Source of the DNA: Ceratobasidium sp. AG-K
Lineage: Eukaryota > Basidiomycota > Agaricomycetes > Cantharellales > Ceratobasidiaceae
DNA: 64,000 nucleotides
Direction of reading: 5' to 3'
NCBI GenBank assembly: GCA_037039685.1
Contig: JAWNGF010000002.1
Span: 4,216,001 to 4,280,000, forward strand
How positions within the stretch are numbered: the first letter of the stretch is position 1; every line of letters begins with the position of its first letter. The translations under genes were made by a program, and so were the position numbers. Below are positions 35,081 through 47,356 of this stretch, piece after piece. Under the pieces are notes generated by a model that saw only the letters and a program-made list of their open reading frames with translations, searched no databases and was not told where the DNA came from.

Positions 35081-38000
35081 ATGCACACTTTGTTCTTGAT
35101 ATCCTCTATGTGTATGCTTTCCAGCCCCAGTGCCACCCCTGCGCTTTGTTTGACCATTGCTTATGTCACATTTGCACCCAGCCCCAGCTGCTCTTCAGTT
35201 TGCCAGCAGGCCTGTGCTGCATGGCAGACGCTTGTTATTGTGGTTGTCTGGTTGTTCATTGGTGGTACTTCAAGGGCGCTGGTCAAGGACCTTGAGCATG
35301 CCCAGCCAACCCCTGCTGGTGCTTTGATTAACCAAGTCCCTGAACCTATCATATTTCCCCCTCCTCCAATCCCATATATTATTATATCTTCCCCCACCTC
35401 CAAATGCATCCAAGTTGAGGGTGATGCCAAAGCAGCAATGGATGTCCCTGGTTCACCTCTCCACTCCAACCCCAATGTTTTCCTTTGTGGCCTACTCAAG
35501 CTTCAGGATGCGGATGACAACTCACTTCTTCCTTCACTTGATCTTCCCATCAAGCTTCTGGATGATGTTGCTTCAGAGGCACATATAGCTCCTGAGTTGG
35601 TTCAAGCCCTTGCCCTTGAAACCTATGCATCAAGCCTCACTTCCTTGTCTAGCCTTTCTTCAAGTGCCTCTATGCCCAAGTCTATCAAACTTCATATCTC
35701 TGCCCCTGTCTCAGCAGATAGCACTGTGAATGGGCCAACACAGATTCCCATGCCTGAACTCGCTCCAGTGGCCACGCATCTAGCTCATGAACCCATTCCT
35801 GCACTTTTCATCACGCCTCCCGCCATGCCAAGTTTTATTCCAGCACGCAAGGAGAAGGACCGCATTGCACTGCATCTTCTGCTTGCAAGGAAGATGGACA
35901 ACTGCCTCTTGACTGTCCTGCTGTTCTGGCCACATTTGAAGCTCAAGGCTCCTACTGCTTGCAAGACTGCAACCCCCGCGCCAAAGCCCAGGTCTCGGTT
36001 GGCCTACCTCAAGCACTTCAAGTCCAAAGCTACACAGGGAGGTGGAGAATGTGTACTTCATGTGAGTATATTCGGTTATTATTTTGGTGCTCAGGGCTGA
36101 TATTGATGTCTCCTCAGCTTCAACCCCTATTCCGAAATCTCGCTCTCACGAGTCCTCGCTAGTTTATAGTCATGAACACAGTAAGTCAACAAAGTCACAG
36201 TACTCCAATAGGTGACTCACCTTGCCCTTATGCATCCAGGTCTAAATGCTGCAGCCGTCAGCATGAGCTCTGTTGTGCTTCCTCTCGCACCCAATGAGGA
36301 AGATATCTCAACCCTCCGTTCAACTTTCTATTCCCATGCAGATTGCTCTCTACTCAATTATAGAATCAATACCTCAATTACCAGTCTCACCAAAGCCAAA
36401 TGCAAACAACAGCTTACAGCCACTTTGACTCTCCCGACAAGCAACACTTCATCCACTCTCGCCAACTTGCGCAATCCTTTCAGATACGACTCGATCATCA
36501 ACATGGGCGCATTCCTTTCTGCTGGTCTATGTAAGCACACGGCTTCTCTTTCTGGTGAACGATATTTAATTCCTTTTACAGTTTATACCGCAGAGCCAAA
36601 GCCGAAAATCTCTGCGTTTGTCTCTCCACCCATCGTTGCTAACTGCCATGACCCAATTCAGCTTGATGCTCGATTGGGAAAGAGGGAAAACAAGGAAATT
36701 TTGTGCATTCGACTAGAGTTTGATTGACAAGGCGAGTATATATCCTGTCAGTCAAAGCATCACTAATGCCGCCAAATAGTCACCCAAATTGCCGCGACCT
36801 CCACCAAAAGCAAATGCAGGATGGACAACTCCGAGCATTGCGAATGGTGGGTATCACCAAAGTCTGCGAGCAAGACAAAGGAATGCACTGGTGAAATCTT
36901 GAACTTCCCGACATCAGATACCTTGTCGACAGTGGCAGACATGTTGGATCCGTTTAGATATGATTCATATATTGATCCACCGGCTCTACAATGCATGAGT
37001 GAAGATCAAGGCAAGTGTTTTTTTTTGATAACACATTTGTAGCTTTGCTGATGCCCGTAACTAATCTCCCAGCAACTCCATCAGTGGACAATGAGTCAAA
37101 CCGTGGAGCGTCTGCATATAATTCCGCATCAACAATTGCGTACCAAGGCATTCTGTTCCGATTCGACCTTAAGGAGTGCAAAGCTGTTTTGACTGGGCGG
37201 GGATGTGAGAAGAATCAAGGTAAGTGCAAGTCAAGGCATATTTATGAACCCTACTAATTTCACCCGATAGCGAACGATGGCCACTACGAGATCGAGCAAG
37301 CCCATCGACCTGCGGCGATTTTGCTCAGCAGTACTACTTCAATGGCAGTGGGAATCGTAGCGCTATCTCAATACAGTTGCGACAATGATATCAGCCTTAT
37401 AACAAACACAAGAGTCGCGGACCAAAAGGAACATTATGGTACGATTCGCCGGCGTAGCAACTCAACGGTTATGGCTAACCCGTCGCTTGTAGAAGAACTT
37501 CCTAAGATTGCCAACAAAGAGTTCCGGCCCAACGACGGCCTCCAATTTGAGCCTGGACTCCCAATCGCCAGCTCATGGTCGACTATCACCTCAGATATGT
37601 TTCAATCTGATGTGAGCGACAGTTGCGAGAACAACAGCAATGTGTCGGCCATGGACACTTCCGACAAGGGAGACCAAGGTATGCGTCGCAAACTGTGATT
37701 ATTAGTACTTAGCTGACTGTCGTGCAGACATCTTGTTGACCGACGCCTTATTTGCTGAGCTCAAGCTCTTCATTTCGGAAGCAACCGACTCGAAAGGTTT
37801 GATCCCGAGTTCCGACATAGAGCCCGTGGTTGTCCCATCGGAGGTCGGTCAGGTGATATTTGCATCCGTTTTGCCGCTGAACCTCTTCCACAGAACCCAA
37901 ACCACTCGAACCCGATTCTGGCTCCACCTTTGGATAACCCGCCTTCGAATTTGCATCGTAACCTTACCCCGCGAGCGTTCCAACAACTTCATCGAGTGAC

Positions 38001-39380
38001 AAAGATTGCTGTGGCCACTCATTGCCTCCGCTTCGCATTCCGGTTCTCAATGGATCACGGAAACCTAATCCCGGTCTCAAATCGCAGAATAACGCCGCTG
38101 AGCAAGGTTAGCTGCGTATGATACTAGGCACCCAGCTACTGACAACTCTCCTAGACCCCGCCGCTCCGGCGCAGAATCCCCTGGGCTTGCGGCCAGCGCC
38201 CGTAGCCATAACACAGTTGACAGGCCTTATGAAGGATTGTGTCAAGAAGGAAAATATTTCCCGTGGCTCCTCCACCTCGACTCCAATCAAACGTCCAGTC
38301 AGCAAACTTCCCGCTCGTGCTCCCTTGGCTCTGATCCTACCTAATAAGGAAAAGCGCCGTTCGACAGGCCCCACTGAATCAAGTCGTCTGAAAAGTCGCC
38401 AGCAGAATACGTACTTTGTCTTTTCGACTGAACCGTCCCCAATGCCAAGCCTGCCAGTGTCCCTGCGCTCGACCACTCGGGATTTGGCTAGGCGCAGATT
38501 TATCCCGCCCCAAGCGACTCTGCCGCTCACATCACCAGGCCCGCCTAAAATACTAAAGCAGGACCTTGGCTGGACTGTAGAACCGATTGACGCTCGGTTG
38601 GACGCGCCTGAGTGGAGCTCAAAACATGGCCCAACTGGGGCTGAGCGTTGAAGAGCTTTAATCTTTGATGCCAGTTTGTTCTCTTCAATATGCCCGACCG
38701 CAACTCTCGATTCGACTCTCATTGTTTCGGCGACTGCAAACACTCGAAGCCGACTTCTCACGGCCCTTTGTCTTGGACTACCACGTATCACAGAGCCTAA
38801 TGGACGATCGCCGGACTTACCTTGTGGACGACTGGCTAGTGTACCGGGTCTTGACACAATATCTGAGCCTGCAATTCTGGATACTACCCCATTGACGACT
38901 CACCCGTTGGATACCTCGACCTCCCAGGGTAGCATTCATTCAATAGATCGCAAGGCAATGGGTCGAGTCCTGGGTCAATCCCCTGCTCTTCCACACACGA
39001 ACCCTTCTGTGCCTCGCCACTCACCATCAAAGTGACAAGCAGCTGGTTTGGAATTATCCGGTGTTTCCCAGCTAGCACTTGCCAATCGGCAACCTATGGT
39101 TCCTAGCTCTCCTTCCAGTAACCTAGCTTCAATAAGGCCCCTTAGACCCGCCAAAAAGTCGGCACTAGAACTGAGCACGGACCCCTCCGCTAGGTCCAAT
39201 GGATCCCCTGGATTACTCGTCATGAATAAGCAACAGTCGAGGAACCAACACTCTGCTAGTGTCTATCTGGGTTCTGCTCGAGCGGCGACCCAGGTGAGCT
39301 CAAAGGCGCGTCAAAGAACCTTGGCGCCATCGCGTAGTGGAACAAAGCCACTCAACATTCTAGTATGGGACCGAGCTTAA
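35081..39380 (+). pseudogene. Ser/Pro-rich multi-exon gene of unknown function with in-frame stops
   Basis: An open frame from ATG 35081 (hydrophobic N-terminus, then Pro/Ser/Ala-rich to about 36,051) is followed by small exons, most joined in the same phase after CAA G: 36240-36530, 36582-36731, 36780-37010, 37073-37219, 37271-37678, 37728-37852, about 37,894-38,106 and 38,155-39,380. Two exons repeat a motif: LPTSNTSSTLANLRNPFRYD and FPTSDTLSTVADMLDPFRYD. The last exon is basic and Ser/Pro-rich (NKEKRRSTGPTESSRLKSRQ). Stops at 36723-36725, 38649-38651 and 39033-39035 are all TGA in continuing frames, and the exon near 37,990 needs a frameshift. I do not recognise the family. The first exon follows an LTR closely and may not belong to the rest. 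Confidence 0.5.
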
Positions 39381-40267
39381 GGAAGACTCGGGAATTCGAT
39401 AGATCATCAAGTCTCACACAAGTTTTAATGGACTAATTTCTCTATTTCGTCACTCATTTTCTTCAGCCTTATTTCATATACTGTACCATAGCCCTTCTCA
39501 CCCTCACCTCGAACTCCCTTTTACCCTTACGCCCGCCACGACTTCTATCCTGAATGCCTTTTAATATAGATTAATCACATTGTCAATGACAGTTGTTCTA
39601 TTAATTGTCGTTTGTGAGAATATTCCTACAATGGAGGAGGGAGATCGAAATCTCAGAGCTGGACTTAGATATATGCGTTGCTAAGCAAAGCAGTGACCTT
39701 GTTCGAAGTAACCAGAAATGATTCAAATATCATCTCACCATACCCGAGCTTCCAGGTCACTGTGTAGTCTGAAAAACGCTTATATTTGCATGGAGTGGAG
39801 ATAGGCACAGCCACGCATAGCCAGAGATCAGTCAGCGCAAAGCAACGGATATTCGGCGTTGTCATCTTCAACCAGCCCTGTCAGCAAGGCACCAGGAGTG
39901 GATCTTCTTGTTCCGGGGAACAGGATTTCCTGCGAGCCTTGCGTTTATGGTATACCTTCCTTCACATGAGCCCTAGTTGGGTCATGGGTCCCTATGCACC
40001 AATCCGTCTCAAGGAATTGCGACCCCATATGCGTGGAGAGCCCAATGCTGCACAACGCTGACGGATATTCGGGTAGTGCTAAGCCAATCAAATGCGTCCA
40101 TAAAGTAACCCGGAGTATCGGCATGGATGTGCCTAGGCACTCTCCGAGTCCGACTCTGGGACCATTTTAGTGCTAAAGGGCACGTTGTAAGCTCATGTTG
40201 CCGGCCGTCTTATAAGCGTGGGCTCTCCTGATATGTCGCAACTTTCCTCCCGCTCATTTCCGGACCT
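39381..40267. other. Intergenic region upstream of the P450 gene
   Basis: No convincing gene. The open frame at 39786-40061 has no family character. The stretch should contain the cytochrome P450 promoter; I cannot point to specific elements. Confidence 0.45.
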
Positions 40268-42368
40268 ATGGCCATACCTCCATTATCTCTAAAGTTCTGG
40301 GGGGTCTTAGATCGTTCAAGTGCCTCTAGCTCCTTGATACCGGCGGTCGCAGTACTTGTTATTCTTTGGAAATGTGCCAAGTCAAGTGCTACTCGTTCAT
40401 CGCTGCCTCCTTCTCCAGTCGGACACTGGATATGGGGAAATAAAGACTCCATCAACCAACCACATCGCTATGCTCTACTAGCCACGACTTACAGGAATTC
40501 ACTCGGTGAGTGATTTGCTTGTGCAAACTTAGGTATGCCAAATTTGGATAACCTTGTTATATATAGGCGGCATCATCCGCCTCCAAACAGCAACCGAAAC
40601 CAATATTATCGTCAATACAATCGATTTGGCAAACGAAGTCCTCGAAAAACATGCGGCTGTGACTGCCAACCGCCCTCATAACGTGATGGTACATGAAATG
40701 TAAGTTGTACCACAGACCACACATCTAAATAAGTATCAATAAGAACGTTTTAGCTTAGGCTGGTCTAATTCTGTCTCACTCTATCCAACCCACGACGAGC
40801 GACATAAAAAAATGCGTCGGGTTGCTACCTCTGCTTTACATCAGACTGTCGCTCGGTCATACGCAGTTCAGCACCTCGAATACACGCTTCATTTCCTTCG
40901 ACAAGTCTACGATGACCCTGAGAAAATAGCCATTATCACGAAGGATATTGCCGGGGCGTTCATCATGCGTCTGACATACGGCCACAAGGTCGTGGAGGAC
41001 GACCCTTTACTCAAGATAGCATATGAATCGAGCGTGTTATTAGGCAAAGCATTATCGTCGCACTACCTAGTAAACGACTTTCCCATTCGTAAGCTTATTG
41101 GTTCATTATGTCTTGGGAAATATGTGTTACTACCATCGTTTTAGTCAAGTACCTCCCACTCTGGTTCCCTGGAGCAAAATTCCAGAGGATAGGTAAAGAA
41201 GGTAGGGAATTGCGTGAAAGATATATTAGTGAACCATTCAGCGTCGTTTACGATCAAGTAGTAAGTGCCTGAAAACCCGGTTGAACTGTGTCTAAGCCCC
41301 CACACAAAGTGTCGAGGTCGGGTTGAACAACGATCGTACACATCTCAACTACTGGAAGAGAAAGGGGGTGAGAACGCATGCGAGGAAGATATAGATCTTA
41401 TCCGGTGCACGGCCGGGACCATGTTTACTGGTAAGTACGAAGTTCAATAGACATGACACTTAGCCAAAGCAATTTGATTTATGCACGTTTGAAGCGGGGT
41501 CTGGAACGGTAAGAGCGACTAACAATGTGTTTGATTATGTTTTCCGACGAGTGTCCCTAGATTTCTGGGACAGTCTCATCGTCACTCTTAATGATGGCCC
41601 TCCATCCTGATCAAGCACAATCCGCGCGAGACGAGATTGATGCAGTGGTCGGCCGGTCCCGTGTCCCTGAACTGAAGGACCGAAACTCTTTGCCATATAC
41701 CGAGGCATTTCTGCAGGAAGTCATGAGGGTGTGCCCAATTACCCCACTGGGTAAGGTCGTGGTGCAAATCAACCAAAAGGCTCTGTTGATTAGTAAAGTT
41801 TCCAGGCGTCGCACATGTTACTACTTCTACTATTGAAATCGATGGATTCAGGATTCCCAAAGGCGCTAGTATTAACCCTAACGTCTGGTACGTCTTATGT
41901 CCTCTGTGTATCCTCGTTCCAGACCAACATTTAACTCAAACACATAGGGGAATGCTCCGCGACCCTGTTCATTATCCCAATCCTTACACATTTGACCCCA
42001 CTCGCTTCCTCAAGGCAACGCCAGATCCCGACCCTCGCAAGTACATATTTGGATTTGGTAGACGCGTATGCCCTGGCCTGCATGTTGCCAACAACAGTGT
42101 ATGGATGATGATGGTCGGTTTACTTGCTATATTCGATATTCGAGCCAGTAGACGGCTCAAGGAAGCAGTCAACCAACTCGGGGGTCCCAACTCGGAACGC
42201 ATATATGAACTGTTTGCACCGTTCGCCACTTAGTGAGTGCAGGTGAAATTGTACGTCACTGGCTAGCCATATTAATTTAATTGTAATAGCGTGCCCAAAC
42301 CTTTCGAATGTCAAATCACCCCTCGGGATGCGACATCGATCATGTTACTAGAAAATGTGATTGTATAA
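40268..42368 (+). CDS. Cytochrome P450 monooxygenase, intact, 10 exons
   Basis: Exons: 40268-40505, 40567-40699, 40754-41088, 41145-41260, 41310-41430, 41495-41508 (14 nt), 41561-41750, 41806-41887, 41948-42232 and 42290-42368, giving 531 codons (530 aa). An N-terminal hydrophobic helix (SSSLIPAVAVLVILW) anchors it in the ER. The I-helix segment AGSGTISGT is assembled across the 14-nt exon, the ExxR motif is EVMR (LQEVMRVCPITPLG), the PxRF motif is FDPTRFL and the haem-binding loop is FGFGRRVCPG with Cys as the iron ligand. All key motifs are present, so it should be active given a reductase. The clan resembles basidiomycete P450s often labelled O-methylsterigmatocystin-oxidoreductase-like, but that name does not prove the substrate. 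No biosynthetic cluster partners are seen nearby. Confidence 0.9.
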
Positions 42369-42599
42369 ATTTGGCATTTTAGTGGCCGAAACCATGATAT
42401 CGTTTTCAAATGTGGAACGCGTGGCCCAAGCACGAACCTAGTTCTGCCCATAATATCATTACGATAATTCTTGTGCATGTAGTACAATTCCAAAGACCAC
42501 AGAGCCATGAACAGCGCTGGCCACGTCAACTAGGACTGCCAGAAACCCGAAAGTCCAGTATTATGGCTGTAAGATTCAGAACATCTAGGTTCGACCCCC

Positions 42600-43625
42600 C
42601 GTAACATATGTTTGTGAGCGACTGTCTCCCCAAAATCGACCTTTGCTGCCAACTGCGAGATGGCTGCGCTCGCATTATCGGGGGGATGCTCCAGGTCTAA
42701 AATCCTAGCCCGGGTCTTGGCCATGTTATCCCGACCTTGGAGGAACGGGACGCTCTCCTTGGTTATACTATCGACGCGAATCCGCAAGCACCCTGGAGCA
42801 TAATGAACAGCGATAGGTATATCCTCTGGTATCCTCGCGCCCACATCGAGGCGGATAACCACCTAGGTTCCTGTCGTATTACGACAGATGGTGGTTTGGG
42901 GAGAGATAAAATCCAATGCGGGTCCTATGAGGTGTTTCCTCGCTCTATCGGGGACGAGAATATGAGAAAACCGGTTAGAAGAGCCACTCGGATCGCTATA
43001 ATAAAGTGGAATAATATTGTCGGCGAGAGTCTGGTCCGAGGAGCACTGTATAACGCTCGTCCGAAACCAGTGTCTTGTTATGAGGTCACCTCAACTACAT
43101 TCAGCGTCGGCGTTATGTTAGACAAGGGAAAGCATATAGTTAATTACTCAGCCTGGGGGAGAATCGTTTTCGGACCTTTCCCAGATCTTTTCAGTCATCG
43201 AGATCCAGTGGGAGAAATTGACACTCCGGTGTGTGAATTTATCCCGACCGCCGTTCTCCCAAACTGAAGAGCCAAACAGAAACTCGAGAAATTCGATCAC
43301 AGGAACGGGCTCACAGTCCGGCAGGGGAACCTCCCAGAGACCTTTACCAATATCTGGCATTACCAGAGGATGGGAATAGAATTTCTGAGCCAACAGGTCC
43401 TTTCCAAACTGCAAGAGTAATCAGCCAACTAGTCCCCCCACAGTGCCCGACATTGACCGTACCATCCTTGATCCCGTCATGAAGGCTAATTAGTGTATTT
43501 CGTTGATCTATGTTGCTTTGATGCAGAAGCGATGCAGCGGCGCATGCTACTAGGAGTTCAGAAGGGTATTTGGTTGTCCATGTCGGTCGCTTGGCGGAGG
43601 TGTATTCGTAACTATCTCGAATCAC
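42600..43625 (-). pseudogene. Decayed hypothetical protein gene
   Basis: Protein-like sequence runs on the minus strand: SELLVACAAASLLHQSNIDQ, then FGKDLLAQKFYSHPLVMPDI after a probable intron (about 43,405-43,447), SVNFSHWISMTEKI, RHWFRTSVIQC, DVGARIPEDIPIAVHYAPGC and TRARILDLEHPPDNA. In one frame it contains TGA 43148-43150, TAA 43118-43120, TGA 43091-43093 and TAG 42863-42865, all compatible with C-to-T changes. The sequence resembles a large uncharacterised protein family that I associate with Rhizoctonia genomes, but I cannot name a domain. The 5' part is missing or unrecognised. Confidence 0.6.
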
Positions 43626-43779
43626 CCATAGGTTTGATAGGCCATATGGTACGCATACATTTGCGACTCATCTCAAGTCAACCAATACGCGTCTCACTCC
43701 AGCACAGGTTCAGACCGGACGTTTCTCGGTCCCACCAATACCACCATTCGGATTCAAAAAAAAAATCATACACCGGTGC

Positions 43780-46053
43780 CTACAACTTGGCCCTCCACTC
43801 CTCCCGCCCGATTCGCCCCTGACTACCAACAACCTCTCCCCGGTTATCTCCCACGTTAAACACATCCCACCCTCCGGTCCCACCCACACTCGCCGCCGGA
43901 GTCTCCCTCAGTACCTGCCCAGGCAGCCCCCACGAATCAACGACGTGCAGCGCTTGGGGGCCTAGGACGTCTCGAACGAGAGACTCGAGTTTAGACTTGG
44001 CGGCTGTGTGTTGTTCAGGCATGATGATCGAGAGGGCGAGGAGGGTTGGGCTCGAGGTGACGATCTGGAGGATGGATACGTGGAGAAGCGTGGCGAGGAT
44101 TTGTCTATCGAGGGGTGAGCGGAGGGAAAACGCGAGGATGGTAGACCTACCGAGTTCCACCCGAGGTCGATTGGACAAGTCGGAACATCTCGTCGGCTGA
44201 AACACGCTCGCCAAACGCGACGGCCGTGGCTTGGATCGTGTCCGACAAGTGGAACATCCACGCCTGGTACAGAGATTTACCAGACTTCATGAGACTCGCG
44301 AGGTCTTTTTGGAGCTAAAGGTGATGTGAGTAACTGGAAGGGCTCGACGGACGCCTAGACATACCTTTTGAGCCAAAACGGTTTCTCGGAGTTGTAGAAG
44401 TTTAACTCCGGCTTCAACGTCCTCGGCAATGTTCCATGACTTCGCGTGGGCGGGATTGTGCGTGATCAGCTTGTAGGAACCGTTGTCGATTGCGGCCAGT
44501 AGCTCCTTGGCGACCTTTTGAGTAAGAACCGCATTATCACCTATTCACCTCAAGCTATTAGCCAAGTACCACATGAAGATGACGAGGATCTCACCCTCGG
44601 CGGTGATTCCCGCATGCGAAAACCCAACATTCTGCGCCATCCGATTCACGTTCAAGTATCCCTGTCCACCACACCTCTCCCGCGACACACTCGCACATCG
44701 CTCGCCATGCCAAGTAACCAACGGCTTGATTGCACAGCACAACCGTACGACCTCAGCATACTTGAGTTGAGGGGTCTCGGGACCAGCCTTGGACCACGCT
44801 CGCTTGGCCACGTGCAAGCCGCAGTTGAGGAAAGCGGTGCGTGCGAGAAGAGGGACGAGGGCGAGTTGTTGGAGTTGGTAAGTTAGGATGGGTGTGTCTG
44901 ATTTGCCTGATTCGCCGACAGTTTCACGGGTTGCTGAGAAGCGGAGGGCAATCCCGAGGGAGGATTTGGCGCTACCGAGGATCATGGATGCGATACACAG
45001 GCGACCGGCGAGGAGTTGGTCGGCCACTTTGAGGAATCGACTGTACCAATTGAATCATCAGTAATGGTACTCGAACGATCAGGACTGAAACTCACGCGCG
45101 GCGGTTTGCAATGGTCGACGTAAACTTGCCCTGCTCGTCCACATCGCTCCACCGGTTGAGTAGCGCCTCGCGGGGACAGCGAACGTGTTCGAACGCGAGC
45201 TTTCCGTTGTCAACGCCGTTGCAGTCCATCTTCTTTCCCATGTCGTGGATAGACACGCCAGGGCAAGGTGCACCCGACTCATCACGGATACGAACAAGGA
45301 AGGCGTGGATGCCTTCGTTGGTGCCGTTGAAGATCAGTTGAGCAAACACGACAGCATAGTTGGCGTGTACGGCGGACTAGACTGATGTGAGAAGGGGTTT
45401 TAGCAATTGATTTCGACTACTCACGTTTGTGATCCAGTACTTTTCTGCAATCGACAATCTCAGCGACAAATAAATGGATTCAAAGAGGGACTTACGAGCA
45501 ATGGCCGACGGAGTATTGATGATAAACTCCTTGGCCTTTGCGTCCCAGATAGCGGTTGTTTCCATTTCCACCGCGTTATTCCCATATCCCAGCTCGGTCA
45601 AGGCAAAGCAGCCGATGACCGACATTTCGTCCAACCCATGCAGGTACTTGCGATGACGATCCGTCCCAAGCTTGAGCACAGTGCCTCCAAACAGGTTGTA
45701 CTGCACAGTCATCTTGGTCGTAAACGACGGGTCCAGCATCCCAGCCAACTCGTGTGCTAACGATGTCTCGGTCATTCAAGGCCGGCTATACAATGCAACT
45801 ACTTACCAGCCATGACGTTCAACGGATTCTTCTCAAAGTCAAACACCGAGATCATCTTGGTCTCCGACACCCGCTTCAGTCGATCCAGCGCTAGTTCACG
45901 CTCATAGGCCAGCGAGACATTATGTCGAGGCACAAACAGTGGCTCGTCGGCGAGGGCTCGAAACGCATCGCGCTTGTCAAAGTTGTCGTGGTCGAATACT
46001 CGCTTGAGCTCGTTGACATCAAAGGTCGCAGGAGGAAGGGTGTATGGAGCCAT
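43780..46053 (-). CDS. Peroxisomal acyl-CoA oxidase, intact, 8 exons
   Basis: This FAD enzyme performs the first, H2O2-producing step of peroxisomal fatty-acid beta-oxidation. Exons: 46053-45807, 45756-45496, 45444-45425 (20 nt), 45376-45096, 45040-44595, 44540-44365, 44314-44151 and 44104-43780, giving 640 codons (639 aa). Family blocks are [19 protein letters not shown] (FAD/substrate loop), KYWITN assembled on the 20-nt exon, [16 protein letters not shown] sequence ([20 protein letters not shown]), RERCGGQGY and the alpha-helical C-terminal domain. The last three residues are AKL, a match to the PTS1 peroxisome signal. The start ATG gives [20 protein letters not shown]. No lesions were found. 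It is divergent from the NACHT-WD40 gene, with 1.3 kb between. Confidence 0.9.
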
Positions 46054-47356
46054 TATAGTTGGTGGGAGGTAGACGCACTGCACACCGGCTCATATATGGG
46101 AGTGTTGCCTGTCGTGGTGGCATGTGATTTGGCTCCGGGCATGTGATTCATAGGGTGGGACTCTAGCACGTGGTGAGCTCGCCTCAAACTCGACCACTTT
46201 CCCGGATTCCGAATGAGGGAACTTGACACTGCGACCGAAACATTAAACCATGCTACTGTACTGGATCTTATTCCAGCACACCACATGTGAATGCTTTACT
46301 GATAACTCGGGGTGGTTGATACCGGAAAACCACCTCGACCTTTCCCTGGCAAAGGCATGCAAAATGATGCGAACCACTGCACGGACTTCATTCTTGGGTG
46401 AGTTGTATGAGAGCGAGCGTCCTCGATAGGTTCGTACCTCCAACCGACTCTCACAACCTAATTTAACTCATTCGCTTGGGAAGTCATGTGCTTGGGGTCC
46501 CTGCGACGCACTGTTTCGACTCTTATTCCATACCAATCGACTCGACTACTCTTTCTCCACACCTAATCATCCCAAAGCTTGTATGAGACTTCAGAGGCCC
46601 CTCGATGTCAATACACGCAAGCTTGGAATAGCTTTCCGGAATGGTCGTGTAAATACCGATGTGGAGCGTGTGTTATTGGCGGGTGGGATGGGATTGCCGT
46701 CAGGCACAACTTGAGCGGGTGAGTTTCCTAACTTTAGTGTGTAGCCGTACATTCAATTAACCCATGTAGTAGCCTCGGTCATCGTAAATGAACACAAATT
46801 ATCCCAATCATTGTGGTTTCTACCTCTGCTCTCCACGCCCCGAATCTGACTATCACTGTCTTTTCGACGCTCCGGGCCATTACCGGGTAGCATGGATTGG
46901 TAAACTGAGCAAGGAAGAACGATGGTCAAGGCTGGATCATAGGGTTTTGGTCAACGCGGAGGGGCGGACTGGGCCACATGGACTCATCCAGATTCTCTTG
47001 TCGTCGGGCAAGCGTCACAGTACTATTGGGTTTCCAGCAGAAATGTCTGTACGGCTGCGATAGCTTGATTCACGATATACGCGAGCGGTACTCTAATATA
47101 AGGTAAATCACAGCGCTCCTGTAGATCTCGGGACCGACGACCGAGGGGATACTCAACGTCGATGGGTTTCCGCCCGGGCCGCAATGAGTTTCCCAGATCA
47201 GGCAACGCGTGATACACCAGAAAATCGCATGGATAGGCAGTGCCACCCTGTGTACCGCACCGCGTGTTTGGGTTCTAGAATTTCACTCGAGATCAGACGC
47301 GACGAGCGCTAAACTCGACAACGCACGGCCACCACCAGCTCATACAGCTCATACCG
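46054..47356. other. Divergent intergenic region between acyl-CoA oxidase and NACHT-WD40 genes
   Basis: The 1.3 kb probably contain both promoters. A short plus-strand open frame at 46788-47063 (YPNHCGFYLCSPRPESDYHC) could be a small gene or a decayed exon, but nothing supports it further. No repeats were recognised. Confidence 0.45.

Noticed and set aside
38108..38857. A 249-codon minus-strand open frame
   Set aside because: It lies opposite a plus-strand exon of biased composition, has no family character and looks like an antisense shadow.
42560..42600. A ggttcgacccc sequence resembling a tRNA T-loop
   Set aside because: No matching acceptor stem, D-arm or anticodon arm could be formed around it.
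42737..43267. A 176-codon plus-strand open frame
   Set aside because: It starts without ATG and lies opposite minus-strand sequence with better protein character.
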